Notes under the pieces: model-generated
Databases searched by the model: none
The model's input: only the letters and a program-made list of their open reading frames with translations
Told to the model about the DNA's origin: nothing
Shown: one piece after another, positions 13,895-25,518 of the stretch
How positions within the stretch are numbered: position 1 is the stretch's first letter
Layout: each line of letters opens with the position of its first letter
Position numbers and translations under genes: made by a program
DNA from: Chloroflexota bacterium
GTDB lineage: Bacteria > Chloroflexota > Limnocylindria > Limnocylindrales > CSP1-4
Direction of reading: 5' to 3'
Length of the DNA: 47,048 nt
NCBI GenBank assembly: GCA_029778235.1
Contig: JAKOQS010000124.1
Coordinates: forward strand, 1-47,048

Positions 13895-15246
13895 GCATCC
13901 GGTCTCGCCTCGCCGTGGCCTACGGTGTGGGAGTCATCGTCACCCTCGTCGTCGTTGGCGCGGTGGTCTGGTGGCAGATGGGCGCGGCCCTCGAGGCGTC
14001 GCTCGTGACCACCCTGGAGACGCGTGCGGCCGGCATCGTCACGGCGATCGAGAACACCGGCCAACCGGGGCTCCAGGATGGGGACCAGACCGCGCCAGGG
14101 ACCTTCGCGATGCTCTTCAGCTCGGATGGAGTCCTCGTGGATTCGACCTCGAGCGCACCGTCGGGCGTCCGACCGGTCGACGGGGTCTTCTCGATCGCCG
14201 GGCACGAGTTCCTCGTGCGGACGCTGCGGGCGTCTGACGGGACGGTGGTGGTGACCGGCGCGGACCTCCAGCCCATCGTGAACTCCCAGGCCGCCCTCGC
14301 GCGGCTCCTGCTTCTCATCGGGGCCGTGGTCAGCGCGGCGTCGCTGTGCGGCGGATGGGTCCTGGCTGGTCGAGCACTCCGGCCGGTCGACCGGCTCATC
14401 GAACACGCCGCGACGCTGGGGCCAGCGGACCTCGGGCGGCGGCTGGCTCCACCGGCCCGGATGGACGAGGTCGGACAGCTCACGGTGACGCTCAACCAGA
14501 TGCTCGACCGGATCGCCGAGTCGGTCGAGCGTCAGCGCGTGTTTGTCGCGATGGCCTCGCACGAGCTGCGGACGCCGCTCGCCTCGCTCCGGGCCGAGCT
14601 CGACATCGCCGATCGCGACGGCGCGAGCCTCGACGAGTACCGGCAGGCAGTCCGGGAAGCCCACGGCGACGCCGTCCGTCTCACATACCTCGCGACCAGT
14701 CTGCTGGAGCTCGCCACAACGCAGGAGGACGCCCGGCAGGTCGACTGTCGCCTTCACCGCCTCCGCGAGGTTGTGGCAGCCGTCGTGCGCGGCGTGGATC
14801 CCCTCGCGCACAGGGCGTCCGTCACGATCGACCTCGACGTACCCAACGCGGTCTTCACATTCGACGGAACGCGAATCGAGCACGCCCTCGGGAACCTGCT
14901 CGCCAACGCCGTGGTCCACGGCGGTCGCGAGAGGCGGGTCCTCCTGCGGTGCCAGATCGAGGGAGAGCCGGGCGCGCGGACAATGCTGGTCGAGGTGCTC
15001 GACGAGGGGCCGGGCCTCGGGGGAGACGCGCCGGAGCGGCTCTTCGAGCCATTCGTCCGGGGATCGTTGGCGTCGCGCGGCGGGTCCGGCCTCGGCCTCG
15101 CCACCGTCGCGAACGCCGTCGTGGCGCATGGCGGGACGTTCGGCGCGGCCAATCGACCGGGCGGGGGCGCGCGGTTCTGGTTCACCATCCCGGAAGGCGG
15201 GGCGGCACTCTCGCGGCGAACGGCGAGAAGGAGACCGGCGACATGA
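13891..15246 (+). CDS. Sensor histidine kinase
   Basis: A 451-aa kinase. Helices near residues 9-30 and 137-160 flank an external domain of about 105 residues (contains LFSSDGVLVDSTSS, PAS/CACHE-like). A HAMP domain follows (ALRPVDRLIEHAATL), then the phosphoacceptor His224 in FVAMASHELRTPL, N box NLLANAVVHGG, DEGPGL and GSGLGLATV. The GTG start at 13891 overlaps the response regulator stop. The external domain is similar in style to the stand-alone sensor-like protein at 3892-4470, though not obviously homologous. Ligand unknown. Confidence 0.92.
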   Translation: MSIRSRLAVAYGVGVIVTLVVVGAVVWWQMGAALEASLVTTLETRAAGIVTAIENTGQPGLQDGDQTAPGTFAMLFSSDGVLVDSTSSAPSGVRPVDGVFSIAGHEFLVRTLRASDGTVVVTGADLQPIVNSQAALARLLLLIGAVVSAASLCGGWVLAGRALRPVDRLIEHAATLGPADLGRRLAPPARMDEVGQLTVTLNQMLDRIAESVERQRVFVAMASHELRTPLASLRAELDIADRDGASLDEYRQAVREAHGDAVRLTYLATSLLELATTQEDARQVDCRLHRLREVVAAVVRGVDPLAHRASVTIDLDVPNAVFTFDGTRIEHALGNLLANAVVHGGRERRVLLRCQIEGEPGARTMLVEVLDEGPGLGGDAPERLFEPFVRGSLASRGGSGLGLATVANAVVAHGGTFGAANRPGGGARFWFTIPEGGAALSRRTARRRPAT

Positions 15247-15445
15247 CTCCGGGCGCCCTATATGCGCATGCGGCGAAATCTTGGGCCTGCCTAGAAGCGA
15301 GGCGTGAGCGACGAGAGGGCCGTGCGCGCGAGTAGCCGTGGCTGCGGGGACGCCGGGCGAACCACTGCACGTCGCACGTGATTGCTGAGTCGGGCCTGCT
15401 CCGCCGGGTTGTGTCCGAGGACGATGGACCCCCGACCTCGCAGCC

Positions 15446-16807
15446 CTACCAGCGGCCGTCGTCTGGCCCACGGGGGCTCCAGCCGTCGAGGTAGGGCTTG
15501 AGGTCGTCCGGCTCGGGCTCCCTGACCCGCGGCAGCAGCAGGTCGGGATGCCCCAACGGGTCTGCCTCCTCGAGCCGCCGCTCCGCGAAGTCGAGGTGCG
15601 CCACGAGCTCGGCACGGCGCGGCCCGTCGAGCGTGTTGGCGGCCTCCCGGGCGGCCGCAAGGAACTTGCGGTGGCGCCGGGTCGCATGCCACTCACTGCA
15701 AGCCTCCTCGAACGCCTCCCAGCGTGCCTGCTCGTCGTACCTGGCCCTCGCCGCTGCCATGGCAGCCTCCCACCGGCGCCGGCGCTCGGCGGCAGCCCAC
15801 TCCCGCTCCTGCGCCCGGTGCTCAGCGTCGAGACGGTGTATCTCGATCCGCCGGAAGACGCGGGGCAGCCGCTCGTCGAGCGCCATCGTTGCCGAGTCGC
15901 GGATGCGGTAGCCGTCGCCGTACCCCATCCCGGGACCCTCAACGACCAGCTCGAGGAGCCCGGTACTCACGAACTCGAACTGGCGGGCGTCCAGCCATGC
16001 CGGGCGCGTGGATCGCTGGCCCCTCGGGCGCCGCGGTACGGGCGCTTTGCTCGGGCTGGACGCCTCCTGGATGCAGAGGCTGTAGGTCCCGGAGGGCGCG
16101 CGCAGGGTGAGGTGGCCGCGGTCGGCGTTGCGCCTGCCGTACGCGTCGACAGCCGGGGGCCGTCCAGAGGACTGAGGCGGGACGACCTCCACCCCGCGCC
16201 GGGGCGCCTCGTCCGCGATCGCCTGAAGGATGCGGCCGGCGCGCGCCACGTGCTCCCGACTGACCGCCAGCCAGTCCCGGTCGTCGAGGTACGCCCTGAC
16301 CGCCGGGTGGTAGCGCGCGACGCGCTCGGGTACCGGCACTGGGCGCTCATCGACGAGGTCCTCGAAGTGCCGGACGAGCACGACCTCGTACGCGGGGTGA
16401 GACCAGGAGCCAGCGTTCCTGACCTCGAGGCGCCAGCCATTCGGCCGGCTGGCCGAGTTGCGGCTGAGGCGCACGACCTGCTCGTGGGCGAGCCGGGCTT
16501 CCTCGTCGCCGCCGATGTCCAGGCGCCCGTCCGCGGCGAGCACGCGGGCGATCAGGCCCTCCGGGCCGCCGACGGCCTCGGCCACCGTCCTCGGGTGCGC
16601 CTCCAGCCACCCGCGCCCCGCGGGCGTGATCGACGCGCTCCAGGTCGCCCCGGCGCCCTTGACCTTCACGAGGCCGCGGGCGCGCAGCGACGCGGCGCTG
16701 ATCTTGCGGCTGAGCTCCGTCTCGCCGTCGACTGCCGGGCACCCGTCGCGGATCCACTCGAGCGTCGCGATCTGCTTCTCGCTGAGCGCGTCCTTGGTCC
16801 TGCCCAT
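15446..16807 (-). CDS. Winged-helix protein of unknown function next to type I RM genes
   Basis: A 453-aa protein. Residues 8-80 look like a winged helix (LSEKQIATLEWIRDGCP ... LRARGLVKV ... ITPAGRGWLE). A middle region of mixed strands includes GHLTLRAPSGTYSLCIQE, and residues about 335-430 form a long charged helix/coiled coil rich in Arg/Ala/Glu. From memory, similar proteins (N-terminal LTERQ...GCPDGV, C-terminal RRRRWEAAM helix) are scattered through actinobacterial genomes, often near mobile or defence genes, without known function; this link needs a search. ATG 16807 follows GAGG. It lies 56 nt after hsdR on the same strand and is probably part of the locus. Confidence 0.6.
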   Translation of the reverse strand: MGRTKDALSEKQIATLEWIRDGCPAVDGETELSRKISAASLRARGLVKVKGAGATWSASITPAGRGWLEAHPRTVAEAVGGPEGLIARVLAADGRLDIGGDEEARLAHEQVVRLSRNSASRPNGWRLEVRNAGSWSHPAYEVVLVRHFEDLVDERPVPVPERVARYHPAVRAYLDDRDWLAVSREHVARAGRILQAIADEAPRRGVEVVPPQSSGRPPAVDAYGRRNADRGHLTLRAPSGTYSLCIQEASSPSKAPVPRRPRGQRSTRPAWLDARQFEFVSTGLLELVVEGPGMGYGDGYRIRDSATMALDERLPRVFRRIEIHRLDAEHRAQEREWAAAERRRRWEAAMAAARARYDEQARWEAFEEACSEWHATRRHRKFLAAAREAANTLDGPRRAELVAHLDFAERRLEEADPLGHPDLLLPRVREPEPDDLKPYLDGWSPRGPDDGRW

Positions 16808-16863
16808 TTCCTCACCCTGATTGGGCCGCGCCCTGCCTGGGAGCCATCGTGAGCGCCTCGCGT

Positions 16864-19800
16864 CTAGGCGACCGCCCAGAGCTCCGACAGCACCTCGGCC
16901 TGCTCGAGCACGAGCTCCGTCGCCCGGGCCTGCTTGTCGGGCGGGTAGCCGTGCTTGCGCAGGATTCGCTTGACGAGCACCCGGAGCTGGGCGCGGACGT
17001 TCTCGCGGACGGTCCAGTCGATCGTGACGTTGGCCCGGACCTGCTCGGTGAGCTCCCGAGCGATGGCGAGGAGCTCCGGCTCGCCGAGCACCGCGACCGC
17101 ACTGTCGTTCGTCTCGAGCGCGTCGTAGAAGGCGAGCTCGTCGTCGGTGAGGCCGAGCGCCCCGCCGCGCGCGGACGCCTGGCGGATCTCCCTCGCGAGC
17201 GCGATCAGCTCCTCGATCACCTGGGCAGTCTCGATCGCCCGGTTCTGGTAGCGGCGGAGCGCCTGCTCGAGCAGGTCGGCGAAGGACCGCGCCTGGACGA
17301 CGTTCCGCCGGCTCCGCGAGCGGATCTCGCCCGCCAAGAGCTTGCGCAGCAGCTCGACGGCCACGTTGCGCTGGGGCAGACCGCGGACCTCGGCGAGGAA
17401 CTCGTCCGACAGGATCGAGATGTCGGGCTTCTGCAGGCCCGCCGCCGCGAAGATGTCGATCACCTCGTCGGACACAATCGCCTGGCTCACGATCTGGCGG
17501 ATGGCGTGGTCGAGCTGCTCGTCGGTCCGCCGCTCGCCCGCGGCGCCCTTGGCGAGCACGGCGCGGACCGCCTGGAAGAAGCCGACGTCGTCGCGGATCG
17601 CGAGCGCCTCGTCCGCCGGCACCGACAGGGCGAACGCCGCCGAGAGCTCGGTCACGGCCTGGAGCAGCCGCGGCTTGCCGTCCTCCTGCGCGAGGATGTG
17701 CTCCTGCGCCGCGGGGAGCAGCGCGAGCCGCTCCTCGGCCTCGCCGGTCACCCAGGCGCGGTGGTCGAAGCCGTGGAACAGCCCAGCGCAGACCTCGTGC
17801 TTCTCAAGCATGAGGGCGACCGCCTCGGCCTGGTCGATCGCGGCCCTGCCGGTGCCGCCGGACTCCGTGTACGCCGCGAGCGCTCGGCGCAGCTCGTCGG
17901 CGATCCCGAGGTAGTCCACGACGAGGCCGCCCGGCTTGTCGCGGAACACCCGGTTCACCCGGGCGATCGCCTGCATGAGGCCGTGCCCGCGCATCGGCTT
18001 GTCGAGGTACATCGTGTGCAGGCTCGGTGCGTCGAACCCGGTCAGCCACATGTCGCGCACGATCACGACCCGGAACGGGTCCGCGGGGTCGCGGAAGCGG
18101 GCGGCGAGGGCCTCGCGCCGCGGCTTGTTGCGGATGTGGTCCTGCCACTCGAGCGGGTCCGAGGCCGACCCCGTCATGACGACCTTGAGCGCGCCGTCCT
18201 CGTCGCCGGTCCCGACCCACTCGGGCCGGAGCGCCGCGATCTCGCGGTACAGGTCGACCGCGATCCGCCGGCTCATCGCGACGACCATCGCCTTGCCGTC
18301 CATCGTCGCGAGGCGGTCCTCGAAGTGCGCGACCAGGTCGGCGGCGACCAGGCGGACCCGGTGCTCGGCCCCGACGAGCGCCTCGAGCTGCGCCCAGCGG
18401 CTCTTGAGCCGCTCCTTGCGGTCGACCTCCTCGCCCTCGGTGACCTCCTCGAAGGCGGGGTCGATCCTGGGGCGCTCGGCCTCCGCGAGGGTCAGCTTGG
18501 CGAGCCGGCTCTCGTAGTAGATCGGGACCGTGGCGCCGTCGCGGACCGAGCGCTCGATGTCGTAGACGCTGATGTAGTCGCCGAACACCGAGCGGGTGTT
18601 GGCGTCGGTGAGCTCGATCGGGGTGCCCGTGAAGCCGATGAACGAGGCGCCGGGCAGGGCGTCGCGCAGGTGGCGCGCGAAGCCGTCGATGAAGTCGTAC
18701 TGGCTCCGGTGCGCCTCGTCCGCGATGACCACGATGTTCCGCCGGTCGGACAGGACCGGGTGCGTGTCGCCCCGCTCGTCGGGCAGGAACTTCTGGATCG
18801 TCGTGAACACGACCCCGCCCGAGCCCACGGCGAGCATCGCGCGCAGGTCGGCGCGGTCCTGGGCCTGGACCGGCTCCTGGCGCAGGAGGTCGTGGCAGCG
18901 AGCGAAGGTCCCGAACAGCTGGTCGTCGAGGTCGTTGCGGTCGGTCAGGACCACGACCGTCGGGTTGGCCATCGCGGGTTCGAGGACGATCCGCCCGGCG
19001 TAGAAGGCCATGGTCAGGCTCTTGCCCGACCCCTGCGTGTGCCAGATGACGCCGACCCGGCGGTCGCCCGCCTCGCCGCCCGGGCTCGAGGGCGTCTCGT
19101 AGCGGCCGCGCTCCTCGGCGGCGCGCAGATGGCCGGCCGTGTGCGCGCCGGTCGCGCGGATCGTCTCCTCGACCGCGGCGTTGACCGCGTGGAACTGGTG
19201 GTACCCGGCGAGCTTCTTCGCAATCGCCCCGCCGCCGGCGTCCTCGAACACGACGAAGTGGCGCAGTAGGTCGAGGAACCGGCCGTGCTCGAAGACGCCC
19301 TCGAGCAGCACCCGGAGCTCGGGCATCGCCGCCGGTGCGTCGGCGCTGCCCTCGATCGTCCGCCAGGGCTTGAACCACTCCTCGCCCGCGCCGAGGGCGC
19401 CGATCCGGGCCGTGGTCCCGTCCGAGGTGACGAGGACGGCGTTCGACTCGAACAGCGCCGGAACCTGAGCCTGGTACGTCACCAGCTGGCGGTACGCGGT
19501 GTGGATCGTCGCCTGCTCGTCGGCCGGGTTCTTGAGCTCGATCACCGCGACCGGCAGCCCGTTGAGGTACAGCGCGACGTCGGGCCGGCGCTCGTGGCCG
19601 CCATCCACGACGGTGAACTGGTTGACCGCGAGCCAGTCGTTCGCCTCTGGCTGCTCGTAGTCGACGACCTGGGCCTGCGCCCCGGCGATGGAGCCGTCCG
19701 GCCGGCGGTACTCCACCGTCACGCCGTCCACGAGCATCCGGTGGAGTGCCCGGTTGCGCTCGATGAGCGTCGGCCCGGCCACCCGAGTCACCTTGCGGAA

Positions 19801-20016
19801 CGCGTCGTCAACGGCCGCGGCCGGCACCCCGGGGTTGAGACGGGCGAGCGCGGCCCGCAGCCGACGCTCCAGGATGACGTCACGGTACCCCGGGTCGGAG
19901 CGCTCGGCGGCCGCCGTCCCGGCCGCGATCTCGGGGCCGTGGAGGACCGCCCAGCCCAGCCGCCTGAGGACGGCGAGCGCAGCCTCCTCCACGATCGACT
20001 CGGTGAAGGACGTCAC
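16864..20016 (-). CDS. hsdR: Type I restriction enzyme, R (endonuclease/translocase) subunit
   Basis: A 1050-aa full-length HsdR. The PD-(D/E)xK nuclease core has Asp146 and ELK (160-162) in the pattern [10 protein letters not shown]...VIELK. The SF2 translocase has Walker A GSGKS (329-333), DEAH (432-435), FTGTP, and motif VI-like [16 protein letters not shown]. The C-terminal helical region (about 800-1050) binds the M/S core. In the complex it cleaves DNA after translocation from unmethylated sites. GTG 20016 overlaps the stop of the AlbA_2/ATPase gene by 4 nt. All catalytic motifs are intact, so it should be active with HsdM and HsdS upstream. Confidence 0.95.
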   Translation of the reverse strand: MTSFTESIVEEAALAVLRRLGWAVLHGPEIAAGTAAAERSDPGYRDVILERRLRAALARLNPGVPAAAVDDAFRKVTRVAGPTLIERNRALHRMLVDGVTVEYRRPDGSIAGAQAQVVDYEQPEANDWLAVNQFTVVDGGHERRPDVALYLNGLPVAVIELKNPADEQATIHTAYRQLVTYQAQVPALFESNAVLVTSDGTTARIGALGAGEEWFKPWRTIEGSADAPAAMPELRVLLEGVFEHGRFLDLLRHFVVFEDAGGGAIAKKLAGYHQFHAVNAAVEETIRATGAHTAGHLRAAEERGRYETPSSPGGEAGDRRVGVIWHTQGSGKSLTMAFYAGRIVLEPAMANPTVVVLTDRNDLDDQLFGTFARCHDLLRQEPVQAQDRADLRAMLAVGSGGVVFTTIQKFLPDERGDTHPVLSDRRNIVVIADEAHRSQYDFIDGFARHLRDALPGASFIGFTGTPIELTDANTRSVFGDYISVYDIERSVRDGATVPIYYESRLAKLTLAEAERPRIDPAFEEVTEGEEVDRKERLKSRWAQLEALVGAEHRVRLVAADLVAHFEDRLATMDGKAMVVAMSRRIAVDLYREIAALRPEWVGTGDEDGALKVVMTGSASDPLEWQDHIRNKPRREALAARFRDPADPFRVVIVRDMWLTGFDAPSLHTMYLDKPMRGHGLMQAIARVNRVFRDKPGGLVVDYLGIADELRRALAAYTESGGTGRAAIDQAEAVALMLEKHEVCAGLFHGFDHRAWVTGEAEERLALLPAAQEHILAQEDGKPRLLQAVTELSAAFALSVPADEALAIRDDVGFFQAVRAVLAKGAAGERRTDEQLDHAIRQIVSQAIVSDEVIDIFAAAGLQKPDISILSDEFLAEVRGLPQRNVAVELLRKLLAGEIRSRSRRNVVQARSFADLLEQALRRYQNRAIETAQVIEELIALAREIRQASARGGALGLTDDELAFYDALETNDSAVAVLGEPELLAIARELTEQVRANVTIDWTVRENVRAQLRVLVKRILRKHGYPPDKQARATELVLEQAEVLSELWAVA

Positions 20017-21773
20017 GGTTCGGGCTCGTCCCAGAGGGTCGCTCCGTCAGCCTTCGGCGCCTGGCTCCTCCGGCCCGCGCGGGCGCGATGCGGGAACTTG
20101 GGCCCCGGTCCGTACTCCACGCCGGGTCCGCGCTGCTGGACGGACGTCTTGACGAGGATCTCCCGGCGCACGAGATCGTCGATGATGGCGTTCGCCGGGT
20201 GCACGGTCACGTCGAACAGGTTCTGGACCGTCCGGTTGGTGATCTTCCCGTACTCCACCACGTGGGCGACGACCTTCCGGTCGGTGTCCGAGATGCTCCG
20301 CACCTGGTACGCCACTGCCGGGCCGAGGGCGGCCAGGGCGGCGCCCGACAGCTTGTACGCGGGCCCGGCGCCGCCACGCGCGGGGCGCGTCCGCTCGATC
20401 ATCGCGGGCGGATCCACCGCGAGCCTGCCGAGGATCGTCGCGGCCTCGGCCTCCGACCGCTGGAGGAGCGGCGCGACCGTCAGCGGCGTGACCACGCGGG
20501 TCGAGCACAAGCGGTACAGGACCAGCAGGGCGTCGGTGTCGTCCCGCTCCACCGACGGCAACGACGCCACGTACCGCGCGATATGCACGTTCGGCGCGCC
20601 GCCGACCATGCGGACCGCGACCTGGCCCGGATCGCTCTCGATGACCGGAAGGCCCCGCCCGGCCCGGATCAGCGAGATGTAGATCCGGTCGATCCCGCGC
20701 CCGAACTCCTCCGCGAACCCGAGCTTGCGGGCCGCGTTCGCGAGCGTGCGGTTCCGCGGCTTGGGCGGGTGGGTGAGGATGTTCTCGGGCGTCACGCCCG
20801 ACACGAGCGGCCCGGGCGATGTGACCGCGAAGACCGCCGGCGAGTGCTCGATCGCGACGGCCCCCGGAAGCCGGTAGTCGCGGTGCACGAGACCGTTCGC
20901 GATCGCCTCGCGGGCTGCCAGTTCCGGGAAGTCCTGGAGCTGGATCTGCTGCCCATCGGGGAGGTTGAGGGGCGCGCTGTTGAGCCGGGTCCGCACGACC
21001 TCCATCACCCGCGCGAACGACGTCACGAGCGGGCCCTCGAGGCGCTCGGAGAACGTCGGCTCGCCGCCGGGCGTTGGGCGGAACTGGTAGACGAGGCGGG
21101 GCCGCTCCGCCTCCGCCGGCAGCAGCAGGAGCGCCCCGGCGCGGTTCAGGCGGTCGCCGGCCAGCAGGTCCAGGGCGCGGAGCATGTCGAGGTCGCTCAG
21201 GGAGATGAGGCGCCGGCGCTCGTCGGGCAGCGCGGAGAGGACCGACCTGACTGCCTCGAGCGTGGCGGCGGAGACATCGCTCGGCGCTCGATCCGACGCC
21301 TCGGCCGACCAGTCGTGCCCGAGCCGCTCCTCGCGCAGCCGCGTCGCCTCGGCGACCGGCATCGGCTGGCACTGGTTGCCGATGCGCTGGTACGGGCGGC
21401 CCTTCGAGTCGGCGTAGACGTCGACGCCCTCGGGCACGCGGACGACGAGCAGGCGCACCCCTCGGTGGACGAGCTCCTGGACCTCGACGAGCAGCCCCGG
21501 CTGCGTCGAGGCGTAGACGGACTGGCGGAGCTGGTCGATCGCGAGCGACGTTCCGAGGAACGCCTGCGGGCCTGTCCCGCGATCGGCGACGCCGAGCACG
21601 ATCGTCCCGCCCGCCCCGTTCGCGAAGCACACGGCGACCTCGACGATGAGCCGCTCGGTGTCTTCGGGCAGGCGCTTGTCCTGCTTGAACTCCAGGGTCT
21701 GGCTCTCGAGCTCAGCCGGGGTTCGCCCGCTGTCGATCTCGGCCAGGATCCGTGCGACGTCGACGGCCACCAT
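20013..21773 (-). CDS. AlbA_2 (Schlafen-like) DNA-binding protein with GHKL ATPase-like domain
   Basis: A 586-aa protein. The N-terminal AlbA_2 domain is marked by [13 protein letters not shown] (residues about 22-34) and [22 protein letters not shown]-type region follows ([15 protein letters not shown], then [16 protein letters not shown] and [13 protein letters not shown]). The last 150 residues carry winged-helix-like segments ([26 protein letters not shown]). Such proteins are annotated as ATP-binding or transcriptional regulators and are often found inside type I RM loci; their job there is unclear. The gene has its own 125-nt upstream region with a palindromic operator candidate, and its stop overlaps hsdR. 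It could regulate the locus or add a defence activity. Confidence 0.85.
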   Translation of the reverse strand: MVAVDVARILAEIDSGRTPAELESQTLEFKQDKRLPEDTERLIVEVAVCFANGAGGTIVLGVADRGTGPQAFLGTSLAIDQLRQSVYASTQPGLLVEVQELVHRGVRLLVVRVPEGVDVYADSKGRPYQRIGNQCQPMPVAEATRLREERLGHDWSAEASDRAPSDVSAATLEAVRSVLSALPDERRRLISLSDLDMLRALDLLAGDRLNRAGALLLLPAEAERPRLVYQFRPTPGGEPTFSERLEGPLVTSFARVMEVVRTRLNSAPLNLPDGQQIQLQDFPELAAREAIANGLVHRDYRLPGAVAIEHSPAVFAVTSPGPLVSGVTPENILTHPPKPRNRTLANAARKLGFAEEFGRGIDRIYISLIRAGRGLPVIESDPGQVAVRMVGGAPNVHIARYVASLPSVERDDTDALLVLYRLCSTRVVTPLTVAPLLQRSEAEAATILGRLAVDPPAMIERTRPARGGAGPAYKLSGAALAALGPAVAYQVRSISDTDRKVVAHVVEYGKITNRTVQNLFDVTVHPANAIIDDLVRREILVKTSVQQRGPGVEYGPGPKFPHRARAGRRSQAPKADGATLWDEPEP

Positions 21774-21795
21774 CCCCTCGCAGGCAGTTTCGCTG

Positions 21796-21836
21796 GAGTT
21801 TAGCGAGCCTGCGTATCATGCGCAACTGCTAAACTC
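21796..21836. promoter_or_regulatory. Nested inverted repeats, operator/promoter candidate
   Basis: Outer 9-bp perfect arms GAGTTTAGC (21796-21804) and GCTAAACTC (21828-21836) enclose an imperfect inner palindrome TGCGTATCATGCGCA. The spacer is markedly richer in A/T than the surroundings. It lies 23-63 nt before the ATG of the AlbA_2/ATPase gene (21773), between it and hsdS, where a second promoter of the locus would be expected. Confidence 0.5.
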
Positions 21837-21898
21837 GGGACAAACCCCGCCGGTGGTCGAACCGGTGCGCCGTGATCCTGGGCTCGACAACCAGGGAC

Positions 21899-23105
21899 TC
21901 ATGCCAAGGCAGCCGGCGTGATCCCCTCCGCTTCTGGGAGCAGCTCTCCTGCCAGGAGCTTCGGCAGCAGGGCGTCGCGAATCGCGCCGAGGGTGTTGGA
22001 CTCGTCGGCCGCGATCGCGGCTCGCTCGAGAAGCGGGGTGGCTGCCGCGGAGAAGACCTCCAAGGTCCGATCGTCAGGCACGACAACCGGGGTAGCGGCA
22101 ACCAGAGCGGGCCGAACAGCCGGATAGGCTCCGCCGTCGGCGAGGTGAGCGAGCGCCTCGATGTTCGGGCGTGCGGTCGCCGCCAGATAGGTGAACGCCG
22201 CATCGCGCGGCCGCTTCGGCCGCAGCTGCGCAAAGCCGGTGCTACCAGTCAGGCCGTCCCGCGTGACCAACGCGTACGAGCCGTTTCCTGGACGGACGGT
22301 GCCGAGGATGGTGTCGCGAGGCCGAAGGACCCGTTGGGCTCGGCTCGGCGCTTCATCAGCCGGGTAGTCCGTGACAGCCCCAATCCTCCCCCACTTCGTA
22401 CTGGACAGGTCGACGTAGCGAAGCACTGAAGGCCGATCACGACTCGGCCATACCTCGGGATTGAGGTCAGCGAGATCCTCGAGGGTCCCGTCTACCCAGT
22501 CGTCTGTGCCCGACACACGGGGACTGTCGAGGTCGACGAACCAGGACCGGAAGAGGGTTCGTGCTGTCGCCTCCAGAGTCTCGGTCATCCGGCGATTCAG
22601 CTCGATCTTGTCGTCCAGCGCGCCCAGGATCTCAGCGATGCGGCGCTGCTCGGCGAGCGGCGGTATAGGGAGGCGGAAGTTCGGAACGTCCGCGCACTTC
22701 AGGCTGTCGAAGACGGCGCCCACGTTCAGGAACCGCTCGATCTGGCCCCACCAGGCGGGCCCACGTACTAGCCACCGGAGGAATGGCGGGTAGACGGTCC
22801 GGCCGTCCGATCGGAGCAGCACGAGGTTCTGGCCGAGCGCGAACTCCAAGCCCTCCGGCACGAAAGCGGTGACGCCGGGGTTCGTTCGCCGAGACAGGAC
22901 CACGTCGTGCGGGACCGGGCGCGCCTTCCGGGTCCACGACTCGAAGTCCGCGCGACTGATCCGCCTTGCCGTGGAGACGTCGATGTGGCCGTCACGCAGC
23001 TGCGGTATCGCCACGTACGGGTAGCCGCTCGGGATGGCGGCCGGCGTGCGATGGTCACAGTCGATGAGGGCGACGCCGGCCTCCTCCAGCGACAGCGTGG
23101 GCCAC

Positions 23106-23113
<8 letters not shown>
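21899..23113 (-). CDS. hsdS: Type I restriction enzyme, S (specificity) subunit
   Basis: A 404-aa specificity subunit with two target-recognition domains. The first is residues about 1-150. The central conserved spacer is [25 protein letters not shown] (about 152-176) followed by an [11 protein letters not shown] helix. The second is about 205-365, and ends in the second helical repeat ([15 protein letters not shown]). It binds the bipartite DNA sequence and directs both methylation and cleavage. The GTG start at 23113 overlaps the hsdM stop by 8 nt. The second conserved region is degenerate ([21 protein letters not shown] in place of P...EQ..I), which is common in this family. Confidence 0.9.
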
Positions 23114-24674
<1,561 letters not shown>

Positions 24675-25014
24675 TTCTGTCGGTCAACCGAGTCTAGCCC
24701 GGAGCGCTCAGCCACTTCCGCCCGCTCGCGCCGTGAGAAGTCGGAGTCGACCTCGCAGCCTCCACCGACCATCCCCATCGCCGCCCAACATGTGGACAAC
24801 GCCCCACCCACCGGCTGGATCTCGTGGATAGAACACCTGTTCACACGGCGGTCCAACGCCTAGACTGGACTGCTCGAAGCACTCCTGCTCGCCGGCCAGC
24901 CTCTTGGCTGAATGACCAACCCCGGAGGGCCTCACCCTTGTTCAATCCCCTCGTCGGGGCGACCCTGCCCCGCGCCATCTGCGCTCGCCTTCGGAGGCGC
25001 AGGGAAGTCGGCCG
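24675..25014. other. Divergent intergenic region between hsdM and the element genes
   Basis: About 340 nt with no convincing gene. It holds the hsdM promoter region, a GAAC-N4-GTTC palindrome (24831-24842), a possible minus-strand promoter TTGGAC-N17-TTCTAT that straddles that palindrome, and a small hairpin CGGGGC/GCCCCG at 24955-24972. It is the likely junction between the RM locus and the plus-strand integrative genes. Confidence 0.5.
24831..24842. promoter_or_regulatory. LexA (SOS) box candidate GAACACCTGTTC
   Basis: A perfect match to the gram-positive type SOS operator GAAC-N4-GTTC, with the wider 12 bp palindromic except for its centre. Established knowledge: LexA of Gram-positives, and of at least one Chloroflexota member (Dehalococcoides), binds this pattern. 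It sits within a possible hsdM promoter and could also serve the plus-strand genes starting at 25015. A 12-bp word can occur by chance, so this is moderate evidence. Confidence 0.45.
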
Positions 25015-25275
25015 ATGAGCCGGTCGGACCCGCTGCTGATGCTCGCCGACATCGCGCGCCTGGCGTTCGAGAACCCGGACCTCGACGAAGCGATCGTCCG
25101 GGCGATCTACCAGCACCAGGTCATCACCAGCGGCCGGCAGCCGACGCTCCGCCAGGCGCGCGAGTACGTCGGTCACCTGACCTCGCACCTCGATGACGCG
25201 ACGATCCGGGTGACCCTGGGCTGCCGCCGGCGACGGCCGAGGTGGTCGCCGAGACGCCTGCCGTCCCCAGCGTGA
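25015..25275 (+). CDS. Small helical protein, first of a possible frameshifted gene
   Basis: An 86-aa reading frame. Residues 1-65 look protein-like and helical (DPLLMLADIARLAFENPDLDEAI, by position 5-27). The last 20 are Arg/Pro/Trp-rich (CRRRRPRWSPRRLPSPA), like out-of-frame GC-rich DNA. In the next frame the DNA from 25197 onward reads DDPGDPGLPPATAEVVAE and runs into the HTH protein below. So 25015-25481 may be one gene of about 155 codons broken near 25197-25225, or two overlapping genes. No recognised family. It starts the plus-strand side of the hsdM divergent region. Confidence 0.5.
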   Translation: MSRSDPLLMLADIARLAFENPDLDEAIVRAIYQHQVITSGRQPTLRQAREYVGHLTSHLDDATIRVTLGCRRRRPRWSPRRLPSPA

Positions 25276-25481
25276 AGACGCGGCGGCCCGGCCGGGGTCG
25301 CCCGAGGGGCACGGGCCTGCTGACCGTGGCGAACGTCCGGGAGGCCTGCACGGCGCTGCGCTCGGAGCACCCGCGCCATGCGGTGACCCAGGAGGCGCTC
25401 GCGGAGCGGCTCGAGGTCTCACGGCGGACGCTTCAGGGCTTCCTCAAGGCGAACCAGCTGAGCTGGCCCCTCGCGGACTGA
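25242..25481 (+). CDS. Small DNA-binding protein with AT-hook-like motif and HTH
   Basis: A 79-aa frame from GTG 25242. Residues 14-23 (RPGRGRPRG) have the GRP core of an AT-hook. Residues about 46-70 form a helix-turn-helix (TQEALAERLEVSRRTLQGFLKAN). It is probably a regulator of the neighbouring element or RM genes. No strong ribosome site precedes it and its sequence continues smoothly upstream in the same frame to 25197, which supports the idea that it is the C-terminal half of the preceding gene after a frameshift. A later GTG (25272) is an alternative start. Confidence 0.6.
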   Translation: MVAETPAVPSVKTRRPGRGRPRGTGLLTVANVREACTALRSEHPRHAVTQEALAERLEVSRRTLQGFLKANQLSWPLAD

Positions 25482-25518
25482 GGCGGCGCTTCGGGGTGGC
25501 GCCGCCGCGGTCACGCCG

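Noticed and set aside
15243-15335. 30-aa frame overlapping the end of the second histidine kinase (ATGA)
   Set aside because: Too short, Arg/Glu-rich, and part of a long shadow frame; the overlap alone is not enough.
15247-15445. Left attachment site of the integrative element
   Set aside because: It is the gap between chromosomal and RM genes, but I found no sequence shared with the integrase end at 32.5-33.0 kb.
16849-19269. 806-aa open frame antisense to hsdR
   Set aside because: A shadow frame of GC-rich coding DNA, dominated by Arg/Asp/Val/Leu, without domains, and fully covered by the well-supported hsdR gene.
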